Source: Thiocystis violacea
GTDB taxonomy: Bacteria > Pseudomonadota > Gammaproteobacteria > Chromatiales > Chromatiaceae
Length of the DNA: 64,000 bases
NCBI RefSeq assembly: GCF_016583575.1
Contig: NZ_NRRG01000005.1
Span: forward strand, 1 to 64,000
Reading direction: 5' to 3'
The translations under genes and the position numbers were made by a program. This document shows, piece by piece, positions 16,789 through 25,516 of the stretch (within the stretch, counting starts at the first letter, position 1; the number at the start of each line of letters is the position of its first letter). The notes beneath the pieces were generated by a model that had not been told where the DNA came from, did no database searches, and saw only the letters and a program-made list of their open reading frames with translations.

Positions 16789-17799
16789 ATGCGGGTACTT
16801 GTGACGGGTGGCGCTGGATATATTGGGAGTCATGCCTGCGTGGAACTGCTTCAGGCGGGCCTGCGGGTGGTGGTGGTCGACAACCTGTGCAACAGTAAGG
16901 ATGAGTCGCTGCGGCGGGTCCGCGAAATCACCGGCAAGAGTCTGGGGTTCATTCAGGCCGACCTGCGCGATCGTCAGACCCTGGACGAGATCTTTCGCGA
17001 GGGCGCCTTCGATGCCGTGGTCCACTTTGCCGGGCTCAAGGCCGTGGGTGAATCGGTCGAGCAGCCCCTGGCCTATTACGACAACAACATCCAGGGCACC
17101 CTCACGCTCTGTCAGGCGATGGCTGCGGCGGGCGTCAGGAACATCGTCTTCAGCTCCTCGGCGACCGTCTATGGCGATCCGGCCTCGGTCCCGATCCGGG
17201 AGGATTTTCCGCTCTCCGCGACCAATCCCTATGGACGCTCCAAACTCTTCATTGAGGAGATTCTGCGCGATCTCCAGGTCTCGGACCCGCGCTGGAACGT
17301 CGCGCTGCTGCGTTACTTCAATCCGGTCGGCGCCCATCCGAGCGGGCGTATCGGCGAGGATCCCAACGGCATCCCGAACAATCTGATGCCCTATATCGCC
17401 CAGGTGGCGGTGGGCAAGCTCCAGCGCCTGCGGGTCTTCGGCAGCGACTATCCGACCCCGGACGGAACAGGGGTGCGCGACTACATCCATGTGGTGGATC
17501 TGGCGCGCGGCCATCTGGCGGCCCTGCGCAAGCTCCAGGGGGATCCGGGCGTGGTCGTCTACAATCTGGGGACCGGGCGGGGCTACAGCGTGCTGGAAAT
17601 GGTCGCCGCCTTCGAGCGGGCCTGCGGTCGGTCCATCCCCTACGAACTGGTCGAGCGGCGGGCCGGCGACATCGCCACCTGCTATGCCGATCCGACCCTG
17701 GCGTTCGAGGAACTGGGTTGGCGGGCCGAACATGGGATCGAGGCCATGGTGAGCGACGCCTGGCGCTGGCAGTCCGGGAATCCGAACGGTTTCGACTAA
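16789..17799 (+). CDS. galE: UDP-glucose 4-epimerase
   Basis: The 336-residue protein is a full-length extended short-chain dehydrogenase. It has [11 protein letters not shown] for NAD binding, [11 protein letters not shown], the catalytic Ser in FSSSATVYG, and YGRSK with catalytic Tyr and Lys. [27 protein letters not shown] is diagnostic for GalE. It interconverts UDP-glucose and UDP-galactose for surface polysaccharides. It is a single gene downstream of sdh with its own upstream gap. Confidence 0.95.
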   Translation: MRVLVTGGAGYIGSHACVELLQAGLRVVVVDNLCNSKDESLRRVREITGKSLGFIQADLRDRQTLDEIFREGAFDAVVHFAGLKAVGESVEQPLAYYDNNIQGTLTLCQAMAAAGVRNIVFSSSATVYGDPASVPIREDFPLSATNPYGRSKLFIEEILRDLQVSDPRWNVALLRYFNPVGAHPSGRIGEDPNGIPNNLMPYIAQVAVGKLQRLRVFGSDYPTPDGTGVRDYIHVVDLARGHLAALRKLQGDPGVVVYNLGTGRGYSVLEMVAAFERACGRSIPYELVERRAGDIATCYADPTLAFEELGWRAEHGIEAMVSDAWRWQSGNPNGFD

Positions 17800-17927
17800 T
17801 CCAGCCCCTGTGCAACCAACCGACTGATTGTCCGCGCCCATCGGCGCCGCGGACGGATGGGATGCAGCCGCTGCCCGGATCCGCTACCGTGGCGAGCTTC
17901 CCAGACCATCCGAGCGCGGAGGTACCG

Positions 17928-19502
17928 ATGCGTTTTTTCACCACCGAGGGACCCGTCAGGGCCGAGGATCATTACTTCCTGCCACCCCTGCAACGCTGGG
18001 ATCTGGCGGAGATCCTGACCCTGATCGAGCGGAAGAAATATTTCCTGCTCCACGCCCCGCGCCAGACCGGCAAGACCACCTGTCTGCTGGCGCTGATGAA
18101 GCATCTGAATCGGGACGGGCGCTATCGGGCGCTCTACGCCAATCTGGAAACCGCTCAGGCGGCACGCGAGAACGTTCCGCTGGCGATGACCGGTATCGTG
18201 CAGACCCTGGCCAACAGCGCACGGCTCTGGCTTAAGGATCCGCACGCCGAAGCCCTGGCGCGCCAGGTGCTGTCGGAGCAGGCCGCGACGGTCGCGCTGG
18301 AACAATACCTGACCCACTGGTGCGAAGCGTCGCCGCGGCCGGTGATCCTGCTGCTCGACGAGGTCGATGCCCTGGTCGGGGACACCCTGATCGCCCTGTT
18401 GCGCCAGATCCGCGCCGGCTACGCTCAACGGCCCGAGTCGTTCCCCCAGACGGTGATCCTCTGCGGGGTGCGCGATTTGCGCGACTACCGCATCCATGCC
18501 AGCTCCGAGTCCGAGGTCATCACCGGCGGCAGCGCCTTCAACATCAAGGCCAAGTCCTTGCGGCTGGGAGATTTCACCGCCGCGGAAGTGGCGGCCTTGC
18601 TCCAGGAACATACGGCCGAGACCGGGCAGATCTTCACCCCGGAGGCGCTGGCGCGCGTCTGGGAGTTGACCCTGGGCCAGCCCTGGCTTGTCAACGCCCT
18701 GGCCTACGAGACCTGCTTCGAGATTCGGGAGGGTCGCGACCGCGCCCATCCCATCGAGGTCGCCTTGATCGATCGGGCCAAGGAAAATCTGATCCTGCGT
18801 CGCGTCACCCATCTGGACCAACTGGCCGACAAGCTGCGCGAGCCGCGGGTGCGCCGGGTGATCGAGCCGATGCTCGCCGGTGCCCTCCTGGGCGAGGTGC
18901 CCGAGGACGACATCCAGTATCTGCTCGACCTGGGCCTGTGCCGGATGGCGCAGGGTCAGGGCCTGACGATCGCCAATCCGATCTACCGCGAGGTGCTGCC
19001 GCGCGCCCTGGCCTTCACGCCGCAGGCGTCCTTGCCCCACATCAGTCCAAGCTGGCTGAATTCCGATGGCGGTCTGAATCCCGAGCGTCTGCTGGAATCC
19101 TTCCTCGCCTTCTGGCGCCAACACGGCGAGCCGCTGCTCGGAAGCGCGCCCTATCACGAGATCGCCCCTCACCTGGTGCTGATGGCCTTTCTGCAACGGG
19201 TGGTCAACGGCGAGGGGACGCTGGAGCGCGAATATGCCATCGGTCGCGGACGCATGGATCTCTGTCTGCGTTATCGCGCGGTCACGCTCGGGATCGAGCT
19301 GAAGGTGTGGCGCGACGGCGCGCCCGATCCGCTCGCCGAGGGGCTGGTGCAACTCGATGGCTATCTGGCCGGCCTGGATCTGGACAGCGGCTGGCTGATC
19401 GTCTTCGACCGGCGTACCGGACAGCCGCCGATCGGCGAGCGGCTGGCGCGCGCCGAGGCGCTCAGCCCCCAGGGACGGCGCATCCAGGTGGTGCGGGTCT
19501 GA
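17928..19502 (+). CDS. AAA-like ATPase with PD-(D/E)XK-type C-terminus, tandem paralogue 1
   Basis: The start is ATG after GGAGG. The 524-residue protein has an N-terminal MRFFTTEGPV, P-loop HAPRQTGKTTC near residue 48, and Walker B VILLLDEVDAL. A C-terminal segment GRGRMDLCLRY, then GIELKVWRDG, fits a PD-(D/E)XK nuclease fold. Such proteins occur as many paralogues in sulfur bacteria and cyanobacteria; their role is unknown and may be in defence or DNA processing. The next gene is a near-copy. Residues about 67-140 differ strongly between the two, while both flanks are almost identical. Confidence 0.8.
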   Translation: MRFFTTEGPVRAEDHYFLPPLQRWDLAEILTLIERKKYFLLHAPRQTGKTTCLLALMKHLNRDGRYRALYANLETAQAARENVPLAMTGIVQTLANSARLWLKDPHAEALARQVLSEQAATVALEQYLTHWCEASPRPVILLLDEVDALVGDTLIALLRQIRAGYAQRPESFPQTVILCGVRDLRDYRIHASSESEVITGGSAFNIKAKSLRLGDFTAAEVAALLQEHTAETGQIFTPEALARVWELTLGQPWLVNALAYETCFEIREGRDRAHPIEVALIDRAKENLILRRVTHLDQLADKLREPRVRRVIEPMLAGALLGEVPEDDIQYLLDLGLCRMAQGQGLTIANPIYREVLPRALAFTPQASLPHISPSWLNSDGGLNPERLLESFLAFWRQHGEPLLGSAPYHEIAPHLVLMAFLQRVVNGEGTLEREYAIGRGRMDLCLRYRAVTLGIELKVWRDGAPDPLAEGLVQLDGYLAGLDLDSGWLIVFDRRTGQPPIGERLARAEALSPQGRRIQVVRV

Positions 19503-19597
19503 GCGGGCAACGCTGGTTCCAACGGTCAGGGAGCGGGCGCGCCCATCGGCGTGGCCGACATGGCGAAAGCCCGGACCATTCGCGCGGAGAGTCACAG

Positions 19598-21172
19598 ATG
19601 CGTTTTTTCACCACCGAGGGGCCTGTCAAGGCCGAGGATCATTATTCCCTGCCACCCCTTGAACGCTGGGATCTGGCCGAGATCCTGACCCTGATCGACC
19701 GGAAGAAATATTTCCTGCTCCACGCCCCGCGCCAGACCGGCAAGACCACCTGTCTGCTGGCGCTGATGGAGCATCTGAATCGGGACGGGCGTTACCGGGC
19801 GCTTTACGCCAACATCGAGGGGGCGCAGACGGCGCGTCAGGATGTCGCGCGCGGGGTGGCGACGATCTGCAGCGTGCTGGGGCGTTCCGCGACGCTCTAT
19901 CTCCAGGATCCCGGCATCGACGTCTGGTGTCGCGGCACCGGCGTCGGAGTTCCGGCCGATGATCGCCTGACGCACCTGCTCGGCGTTTGGGCCGCCGCCG
20001 ATCCCCGGCCGGCGGTGCTGCTGCTCGACGAGGTCGACGCCTTGGTCGGAGACACCCTGATCGCGCTGTTGCGCCAGATCCGCGCCGGCTACGCGCAGCG
20101 GCCCGAGTCGTTCCCTCAGACGGTGATCCTCTGCGGGGTGCGCGATCTGCGCGACTACCGCATCCATGCCAGCTCCGAGTCCGAGGTCATCACCGGCGGC
20201 AGCGCCTTCAACATCAAGGCCAAGTCCTTGCGGCTGGGGGATTTCACCGCCGGGGAAGTGGCGGCCTTGCTCCAGGAACATACGGCGGATACCGGACAGG
20301 TCTTCACTCCCGAGGCGCTGGCGCGCGTCTGGGAGTTGACCCAGGGCCAACCCTGGCTGGTCAATGCCCTGGCCTACGAGACCTGTTTCGAGATGCCGGA
20401 AGGTTGCGACCGCGCCCGTCCCATCGAGGTCGCCTTGATCGAGCAGGCCAAGGAGAACCTGATCCTGCGTCGCGTCACCCATTTGGACCAACTGGCCGAC
20501 AAGCTGCGCGAGCCGCGGGTGCGCCGGGTGATCGAGCCGATGCTCGCCGGCACCATCCCACGGGAAGCGGCGGAGGACGACCGCCAGTATCTGGTGGATC
20601 TGGGCCTGTTGCGCCGCGACGGGGCGGGCGGTCTGGTGATCGCCAATCCCATCTATCGCGAGGTGCTGCCGCGCGCCCTGGCCGGGGGTCCGCAAGACTC
20701 GTTGCCCCACATCAGTCCGAACTGGCTGGATCCCGACGGCGGTCTGAATACCGAGCGATTGCTGGAATCCTTCCTGGCCTTCTGGCGTCAGCACGGTGAG
20801 CCGCTGCTCGGCAGCGCGCCCTATCACGAGATCGCCCCGCATCTGGTGCTGATGGCTTTTCTACAGCGGGTGGTCAACGGCGAGGGGACGCTGGAGCGCG
20901 AATACGCCATCGGTCGCGGGCGCATGGATCTCTGTCTGCGCTATCGCGCGGTCACGCTCGGGGTCGAGCTGAAGGTGTGGCGCGACGGCGCGCCCGATCC
21001 GCTGGCCGAGGGGCTGGTGCAACTCGATGGCTATCTGGCCGGACTGGATCTGGACGGCGGCTGGCTGATCGTCTTCGACCGGCGTACCGGACAGCCGCCG
21101 ATCGGCGAGCGGCTGGCCCGCGCCGAGGCGCTCAGCCCCCAGGGGCGGTGCATCCAGGTGGTGCGGGTCTGA
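19598..21172 (+). CDS. AAA-like ATPase with PD-(D/E)XK-type C-terminus, tandem paralogue 2
   Basis: This 524-residue protein is exactly as long as the preceding paralogue, with the same P-loop, Walker B and ELKVWRDG motifs. Differences cluster at about residues 67-140 (here GAQTARQDVARGVATICSVL and a GTGVGVPADD insert) and 318-345. Elsewhere long DNA stretches are identical, for example 18480-18560 against 20157-20237. The long open frame running in from 18320 is a shadow of gene 1 and was trimmed. The mosaic pattern points to duplication followed by gene conversion. Function is unknown. Confidence 0.8.
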   Translation: MRFFTTEGPVKAEDHYSLPPLERWDLAEILTLIDRKKYFLLHAPRQTGKTTCLLALMEHLNRDGRYRALYANIEGAQTARQDVARGVATICSVLGRSATLYLQDPGIDVWCRGTGVGVPADDRLTHLLGVWAAADPRPAVLLLDEVDALVGDTLIALLRQIRAGYAQRPESFPQTVILCGVRDLRDYRIHASSESEVITGGSAFNIKAKSLRLGDFTAGEVAALLQEHTADTGQVFTPEALARVWELTQGQPWLVNALAYETCFEMPEGCDRARPIEVALIEQAKENLILRRVTHLDQLADKLREPRVRRVIEPMLAGTIPREAAEDDRQYLVDLGLLRRDGAGGLVIANPIYREVLPRALAGGPQDSLPHISPNWLDPDGGLNTERLLESFLAFWRQHGEPLLGSAPYHEIAPHLVLMAFLQRVVNGEGTLEREYAIGRGRMDLCLRYRAVTLGVELKVWRDGAPDPLAEGLVQLDGYLAGLDLDGGWLIVFDRRTGQPPIGERLARAEALSPQGRCIQVVRV

Positions 21173-21202
21173 ACGACTCGCGGCGTTGCCCCGAGCCTCG
21201 GG

Positions 21203-22543
21203 CTACCCCGGCAACCGCAGCCGAAAGCCGGCTCCGCCCAGTTGACTGGATTCGACCCGCAGCTCGCCTCCGTAAGCCTCGCCGATCTCGCGGACCACGG
21301 CCAAGCCGATGCCGTGTCCGGGGGTCGCCTCGTCCGCCCTGGCGCCGCGCTCAAGCAGGCGGGCCGCCTGGTCGGGCGGGATGCCGGGGCCGTCGTCCTC
21401 GATCAGGAGCGTCAGTGTGCCCCGTGCGGTTTCGGCGGAGAGCCGGATCCGCTGGCGGCACCACTTGAAGGCGTTTTCGAGCAGATTCCCCAGCATCTCC
21501 AGCAAGTCGCCCTCGACGCCGCGAAAGAGGATCGCGGGATCGATCTCAAGGGACAGGGTCACCGGCTTGTCGCGGTAAACCTTGGTCAATGAGGCGATCA
21601 GGCGTTCCGCCGCGCGTCTGACCGGAACCGGCGGGGCCAGGATCGCGGCCTTTTGATTCCCCGCCCGCGCGCGCTGCAACTGATATTCGACGATGTGCCC
21701 CATGCGCGTCAGTTGCTCCTGGATCAGCTCGGCGTTGGCCGGCGGGACGCGCGACTCTTCCAACGCCCCGCGCATCACCGCCAGCGGGGTCTTGAGACTG
21801 TGGGCCAGATCGCCGAGCGTGTTGTCCAGGCGTCGCTGACGCGCCCGCTCGTGGGCGAGCAGGGCGTTCAGATTACCGGTCAGGGCCTGGATCTCCCGTG
21901 GATAGCGCCCCTGGATCTGGGTCTGACCGCCGGCCTCGATGCAGGCGACTTCGCCGGCGACCCGCCGTAGTGGCTTGAGTCCCCAGCGCAGGATGAGCAC
22001 CAGGCTGACGAGCATCAGTGCGGCCATGGCGCCGAGCCAGCCGGCGAGGCTGGCGCGAAACTGGGCCACCTCCGACTCGAAGGACGAGGCGTCCTCGGCG
22101 GCGATGAAGGTGTAATCCCTCGGCACGGGTCCGGTCGCCCAGGTGACGCCGAAGGCGAGCAGGAGATAGTCCCGACGGTCGCCTCCGGGCCGTCGTTCGA
22201 ACCGGCGTTGTCCGGGCGCGAGTGGCTGGGGCTTTGGAACCTCCGCGCCGATGGCGGACGGGGAGGTCCAGATGGGGTCGCCCAGCGCGTCCAGCACCTG
22301 GGCGTAGAGACCGGAGTCGGGCAGCGTCAGGCGCGATTCGGCGAGCGCGTTGGGGAAGACCAGACCTTCCTCGCCTTCCTCGCCCGCGGCCATGAGCAGG
22401 AAGATCTGGGCTTGCAGCCGCTCCTCGCGCGCGGAGAAGACGGCGTCGCGCACCGCGCGTTCGAGTGCCAGGCTGGTCAGCAGGACGAAGAGGGCGAGCA
22501 CGGCGGCGGCCGAGAGCAGCACGCGCGCGCGCAGCGACATCAT
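21203..22543 (-). CDS. Sensor histidine kinase, PhoQ-like
   Basis: The 446-residue protein has an N-terminal membrane helix (ARVLLSAAAVLALFVLLTSLAL), a periplasmic domain of about 130 residues, a second helix (LGAMAALMLVSLVLIL) and HAMP-like linker. The dimerisation box LGDLAHSLKTPLAVMRGAL carries the phospho-accepting His, and the ATPase domain has NLLENAFKW and EDDGPGIPPD. The acidic EEGEEG stretch in the sensor part is reminiscent of cation-sensing PhoQ. It overlaps the upstream regulator gene by 4 bases and phosphorylates it in all likelihood. Confidence 0.88.
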   Translation of the reverse strand: MMSLRARVLLSAAAVLALFVLLTSLALERAVRDAVFSAREERLQAQIFLLMAAGEEGEEGLVFPNALAESRLTLPDSGLYAQVLDALGDPIWTSPSAIGAEVPKPQPLAPGQRRFERRPGGDRRDYLLLAFGVTWATGPVPRDYTFIAAEDASSFESEVAQFRASLAGWLGAMAALMLVSLVLILRWGLKPLRRVAGEVACIEAGGQTQIQGRYPREIQALTGNLNALLAHERARQRRLDNTLGDLAHSLKTPLAVMRGALEESRVPPANAELIQEQLTRMGHIVEYQLQRARAGNQKAAILAPPVPVRRAAERLIASLTKVYRDKPVTLSLEIDPAILFRGVEGDLLEMLGNLLENAFKWCRQRIRLSAETARGTLTLLIEDDGPGIPPDQAARLLERGARADEATPGHGIGLAVVREIGEAYGGELRVESSQLGGAGFRLRLPG

Positions 22544-23238
22544 CCGCCGCCGTCCTCGCTGGCGTCGCGCGTCAGGGTGAGACGATAGCCGCGTCCGCGC
22601 AGGGTCTCGATCGGTCCGAGGGATCCGTCGGGGTCCAGCTTGCGGCGTAGCCGCCCGACCAGCACCTCGATGACATTGCTCTCGCGATCCTCGTCGTGCG
22701 GATAGAGCCGATCGGCCAGGGCCTGTTTCGAGAGCACCTTGCCCTGGCCGCCGGCCAGTTGTTCCAGCAAGCGGTATTCGTAGGCGGTCAGTTCGACCGG
22801 ACGGTCCTCGATCCAGACCTTCTCGGCGGTGAGATCCAGCCTGAGCGGTCCCAGCCGCAGCTCGCGCGAGGCGGTCCCGGCGGCGCGCCGGACCAGGGCG
22901 CGCAGACGCGCCAGCAACTCCTCGCTGTGGAAGGGCTTGACCAGATAGTCATCGGCCCCGGCCTCCAGTCCCTCCACCTTGTCCTGCCAGCGGTCGCGGG
23001 CGGTCAGGATGATAATCGGGAGCTGGCTCTGTTGGGCGCGGAGGCGGCGGATGATCTCCAGTCCCGGCATCCCCGGAAGTCCGAGATCGATGACGGCCGC
23101 GTCGAAGCTGAATTCCGAGGCCAGATAGAGCCCTTCCGGACCATCGCCGGTGCCCTCGGCGATCCATCCATCCTGGGCGAGACGGCCGACGAGCTGTCGG
23201 CGCAGCTCCAACTCGTCTTCGATGATGAGGATGTGCAT
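22540..23238 (-). CDS. OmpR/PhoB-family response regulator, PhoP-like
   Basis: The 232-residue protein has a receiver domain (HILIIEDE acidic pocket, phospho-acceptor Asp in AAVIDLGLPGMPGLE, Thr in IILTARD, Lys in DDYLVKPF). It also has a winged-helix DNA-binding domain (ELTAYEYRLLEQLAGGQGKVLSKQ, VEVLVGRLRRKLD-type recognition helix). It is cotranscribed with the kinase. A PepSY protein gene lies immediately upstream, as in many envelope-stress or cation-responsive two-component loci. Confidence 0.92.
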   Translation of the reverse strand: MHILIIEDELELRRQLVGRLAQDGWIAEGTGDGPEGLYLASEFSFDAAVIDLGLPGMPGLEIIRRLRAQQSQLPIIILTARDRWQDKVEGLEAGADDYLVKPFHSEELLARLRALVRRAAGTASRELRLGPLRLDLTAEKVWIEDRPVELTAYEYRLLEQLAGGQGKVLSKQALADRLYPHDEDRESNVIEVLVGRLRRKLDPDGSLGPIETLRGRGYRLTLTRDASEDGGG

Positions 23239-23255
23239 GGCGCTGGCGGTCTCGG

Positions 23256-23477
23256 TCAGCGGCCCGGCACGAAGACGTAGCGAACCGATCCGTCGGGCGT
23301 CAGCACCTTGACCTGGTAGCCGCCATCGGCGGGCTTGACGGCCAGCACGCGGCCGCCGGTCTGGCGCTGCGCGATCTCGCCTGCCTGGGCCGGCGAAATC
23401 TGATTGGCGGAGGCTGGCTGGACGAGAGAGAGCGCCAGGGCGATACAGGTCGCCAGCGCAAGTTTGGACAGTGGCAT
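23256..23477 (-). CDS. Small secreted PepSY-domain protein
   Basis: The start at MPLSKLALATCIALALSL was chosen because it gives a clean signal peptide cleaved after PASA. The mature part, about 50 residues, matches the PepSY pattern (ISPAQAGEIAQRQTGGRVLAVKPADGGYQVKVLTPDGSVRYVFV). PepSY domains often modulate proteases or histidine kinases in the periplasm. The gene is the first of a PepSY-regulator-kinase operon, 17 bases before the regulator, so it may act as an accessory to the sensor kinase. Confidence 0.8.
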   Translation of the reverse strand: MPLSKLALATCIALALSLVQPASANQISPAQAGEIAQRQTGGRVLAVKPADGGYQVKVLTPDGSVRYVFVPGR

Positions 23478-23602
23478 CTCGAATCGGCTCCCTGACTGGA
23501 TTGGGCTCCCGCGCGAATCTAGCACAGTCGAGGCCGGCGGCGGGTTGGGTGACCCCGCCGTTCGTCCCGTTTGGCTGGCGGGGCCTGACCTCGCTTCCAG
23601 GG

Positions 23603-23896
23603 TCATCGATAGATGATGGTCAGTCCATGGCCCAGGTACTCGCGAAACGCCCGGTCGGGGTGCCCATGGCGTCTCGCCTGTCTTGGCGTATCGACATGGA
23701 TCCGGGCCAGTCCCCGATGGTCCCTATGCCGATGGGACCATTTCGAATGCCGCGGCGGGGGTGAGTTCCAGCGCTCGCTCTGATAATCGTGGCGCCAGTG
23801 ATCGCGCGGACCATGGGCGGAGGCCAGGGCTGGGGTCATCAAGGCGCCAGCCACGACGGCGGCGGACAGCCAGGTCATGAGTCGAAGGCTCTTCAT
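23603..23896 (-). CDS. Small secreted His/Arg-rich protein
   Basis: The 97-residue ORF begins with a signal peptide (LMTWLSAAVVAGALMTPALASA). The mature part is rich in His, Arg, Trp and Pro (HGPRDHWRHDYQ, HRHRDHRG), suggesting metal binding. No family is recognised. It lies between degQ and the PepSY-two-component operon on the same strand, and a strong hairpin sits just upstream of its start. Confidence 0.55.
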   Translation of the reverse strand: MKSLRLMTWLSAAVVAGALMTPALASAHGPRDHWRHDYQSERWNSPPPRHSKWSHRHRDHRGLARIHVDTPRQARRHGHPDRAFREYLGHGLTIIYR

Positions 23897-23918
23897 CGGA
23901 TGATCTCCTCGGGTGGCG

Positions 23919-23942
23919 CGACGGGAGCCCTTTCTCCCGTCG
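23919..23942 (-). repeat. Hairpin between degQ and the small secreted protein gene
   Basis: CGACGGGAG and CTCCCGTCG form a perfect 9-bp stem with a 6-base loop. There is no following T run on the minus strand, so it is not a classical terminator. It could separate expression of the two genes, as an mRNA-stabilising or pausing structure. Confidence 0.45.
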
Positions 23943-24007
23943 TCGAGGTCATCCTATCCAAGCCTTCCTGAATCCAGCCTGAACCGGCGACAACCCGCCC
24001 GTGCGCC

Positions 24008-25369
24008 TTAACGTCGGGCGAGCAGGACGAGATCGTCACCACGCTGGATGCGCAGACTGAAGAGTCCCTTGGAACTCCGGAGCACGGTGGCGATGTCGCG
24101 CAGGCTACCGATCCGTTGGCCGTTGACCTGGACGATGCGATCGCCCTCGCGCAACCCGGCCAGCCAGGCGGGGCTGTCGGGATCGACCGTTCCGACCGGG
24201 ATCGCCGGAACGCCGCCCTGAGTGTCCAGTTCGCCGAGCACGGCGCCCGCCAGGCTGGGGGAGACACGCTCCCCCGATACGAAGTCACGGTAGGGATCGG
24301 CGATCTTGCCGTTCAGCCGACGCGGCTTGCCGTTGCGCACGACATCCAGCTCCACCGGCTCGCCGACCCGCAGTACCCCGAACTGATTGCGCAGATCCGA
24401 AGAGCTTCGCACGGGTTTGCCGTTGAGCGTCAAGATGACATCGCCTTCGTGCAGGCCCGCGTCGGCGGCGGCGGAGCCCTTGTCCACGGTCGTGACCAGG
24501 GCGCCCTCGCGGTTGCGAATGCCCAGCGCGCCGGCGAGTTCGTCCGTCAGATCCTGCACCCCGACGCCGAAGAGTCCGCGCCGCACGGCGCCGAATTCGG
24601 CGATCTGGTCCATGATGGCGCGCGCCATGTTGGCTGGAATGGCGAAACCGATGCCGATGTTGCCGCCGCCGGGCGCGAGGATCGCGGTATTCATCCCCAC
24701 CAGCTCGCCGCGCAGATTGACCAGTGGGCCGCCCGAGTTGCCGGGATTGATGGAGGCGTCGGTCTGGATGAAGTTCTCGTAGCCCTCGATGCCCAGCCCG
24801 GTGCGTCCCAGACCGCTGACGATGCCCGAAGTCACGGTCTGTCGCAGGCCGAAGGGATTGCCGATGGCGACCACGAAATCCCCGACCTGGAGCCGGTCGG
24901 AATCCGCGAAGGGCAGGGCGGTCAAGTCCTTGGCGGGGATGCGCAGGACCGCGACATCGGTCTCCGGATCGCTGCCGATCAGGGTCGCGTCCAGGGTTCG
25001 GCCGTCGTGCACCGTGACCTTGATCGCGTCCGCCTTGGCGATGACGTGATGATTGGAGAGGACGAGTCCGCGCTTGGCGTCCACGATGATCCCCGAGCCG
25101 AGGCTGTTGTTCTCGCGTTGCTGGTGTTCGCGCGGGATTTCGAAGAAGTGTCGGAAGAAGGGATCCCGGAGCAGGGGATGATCCGCCGCCTCGATTCGGG
25201 TGACGGTCGAGATGTTCACGACCGCCGGAACCACCTGTTCCAGCATGGGCGCGAGCGTCGGCAATGGCTGGCCCTCGACCGCTGGGGGCCATCCGGCCCC
25301 GGCATCGGTCAGCGGGATCAGGAGCGCGGCAAGCAGGATGAAACGGCTGGGACGGTTCTCTGTGTGCAT
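24008..25369 (-). CDS. degQ: Periplasmic Do-type serine protease/chaperone (DegQ/DegP-like)
   Basis: The 453-residue protein has a signal peptide, then a trypsin-like domain with the triad His (LSNHHVIA), Asp (SDPETDVAVLRI) and Ser (NPGNSGGPL). Two PDZ domains follow (GVGVQDLTDELAGAL to LNGKPVRS; GTVDPDSPAWLAGLREGDRIVQVNGQ). The short LA-loop favours DegQ over DegP. It degrades or refolds misfolded envelope proteins. The window shows no sigmaE gene nearby. It is followed by a small secreted protein and a two-component locus, consistent with an envelope-maintenance region. Confidence 0.93.
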   Translation of the reverse strand: MHTENRPSRFILLAALLIPLTDAGAGWPPAVEGQPLPTLAPMLEQVVPAVVNISTVTRIEAADHPLLRDPFFRHFFEIPREHQQRENNSLGSGIIVDAKRGLVLSNHHVIAKADAIKVTVHDGRTLDATLIGSDPETDVAVLRIPAKDLTALPFADSDRLQVGDFVVAIGNPFGLRQTVTSGIVSGLGRTGLGIEGYENFIQTDASINPGNSGGPLVNLRGELVGMNTAILAPGGGNIGIGFAIPANMARAIMDQIAEFGAVRRGLFGVGVQDLTDELAGALGIRNREGALVTTVDKGSAAADAGLHEGDVILTLNGKPVRSSSDLRNQFGVLRVGEPVELDVVRNGKPRRLNGKIADPYRDFVSGERVSPSLAGAVLGELDTQGGVPAIPVGTVDPDSPAWLAGLREGDRIVQVNGQRIGSLRDIATVLRSSKGLFSLRIQRGDDLVLLARR

Positions 25370-25516
25370 GGGTCGTTGAGGATGTGACGGGATGAAATCG
25401 AGAAGCTACCGAGGCGGGATCAAGACTTCAATCCCGTCGGGAGCGCGCGGGCCATGGGTTTCTCGGTCATGTCCCGCGCCTGATCGGCCGCGCCCTCCCA
25501 GGCCAATGCCTCGGGA

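Noticed and set aside
18320-21172. A 950-codon frame spanning both AAA/PD-(D/E)XK genes
   Set aside because: Its first 426 codons are a shadow frame of paralogue 1 and have a low-complexity Arg/Pro-rich translation. Only the part from 19598 matches the paralogue.
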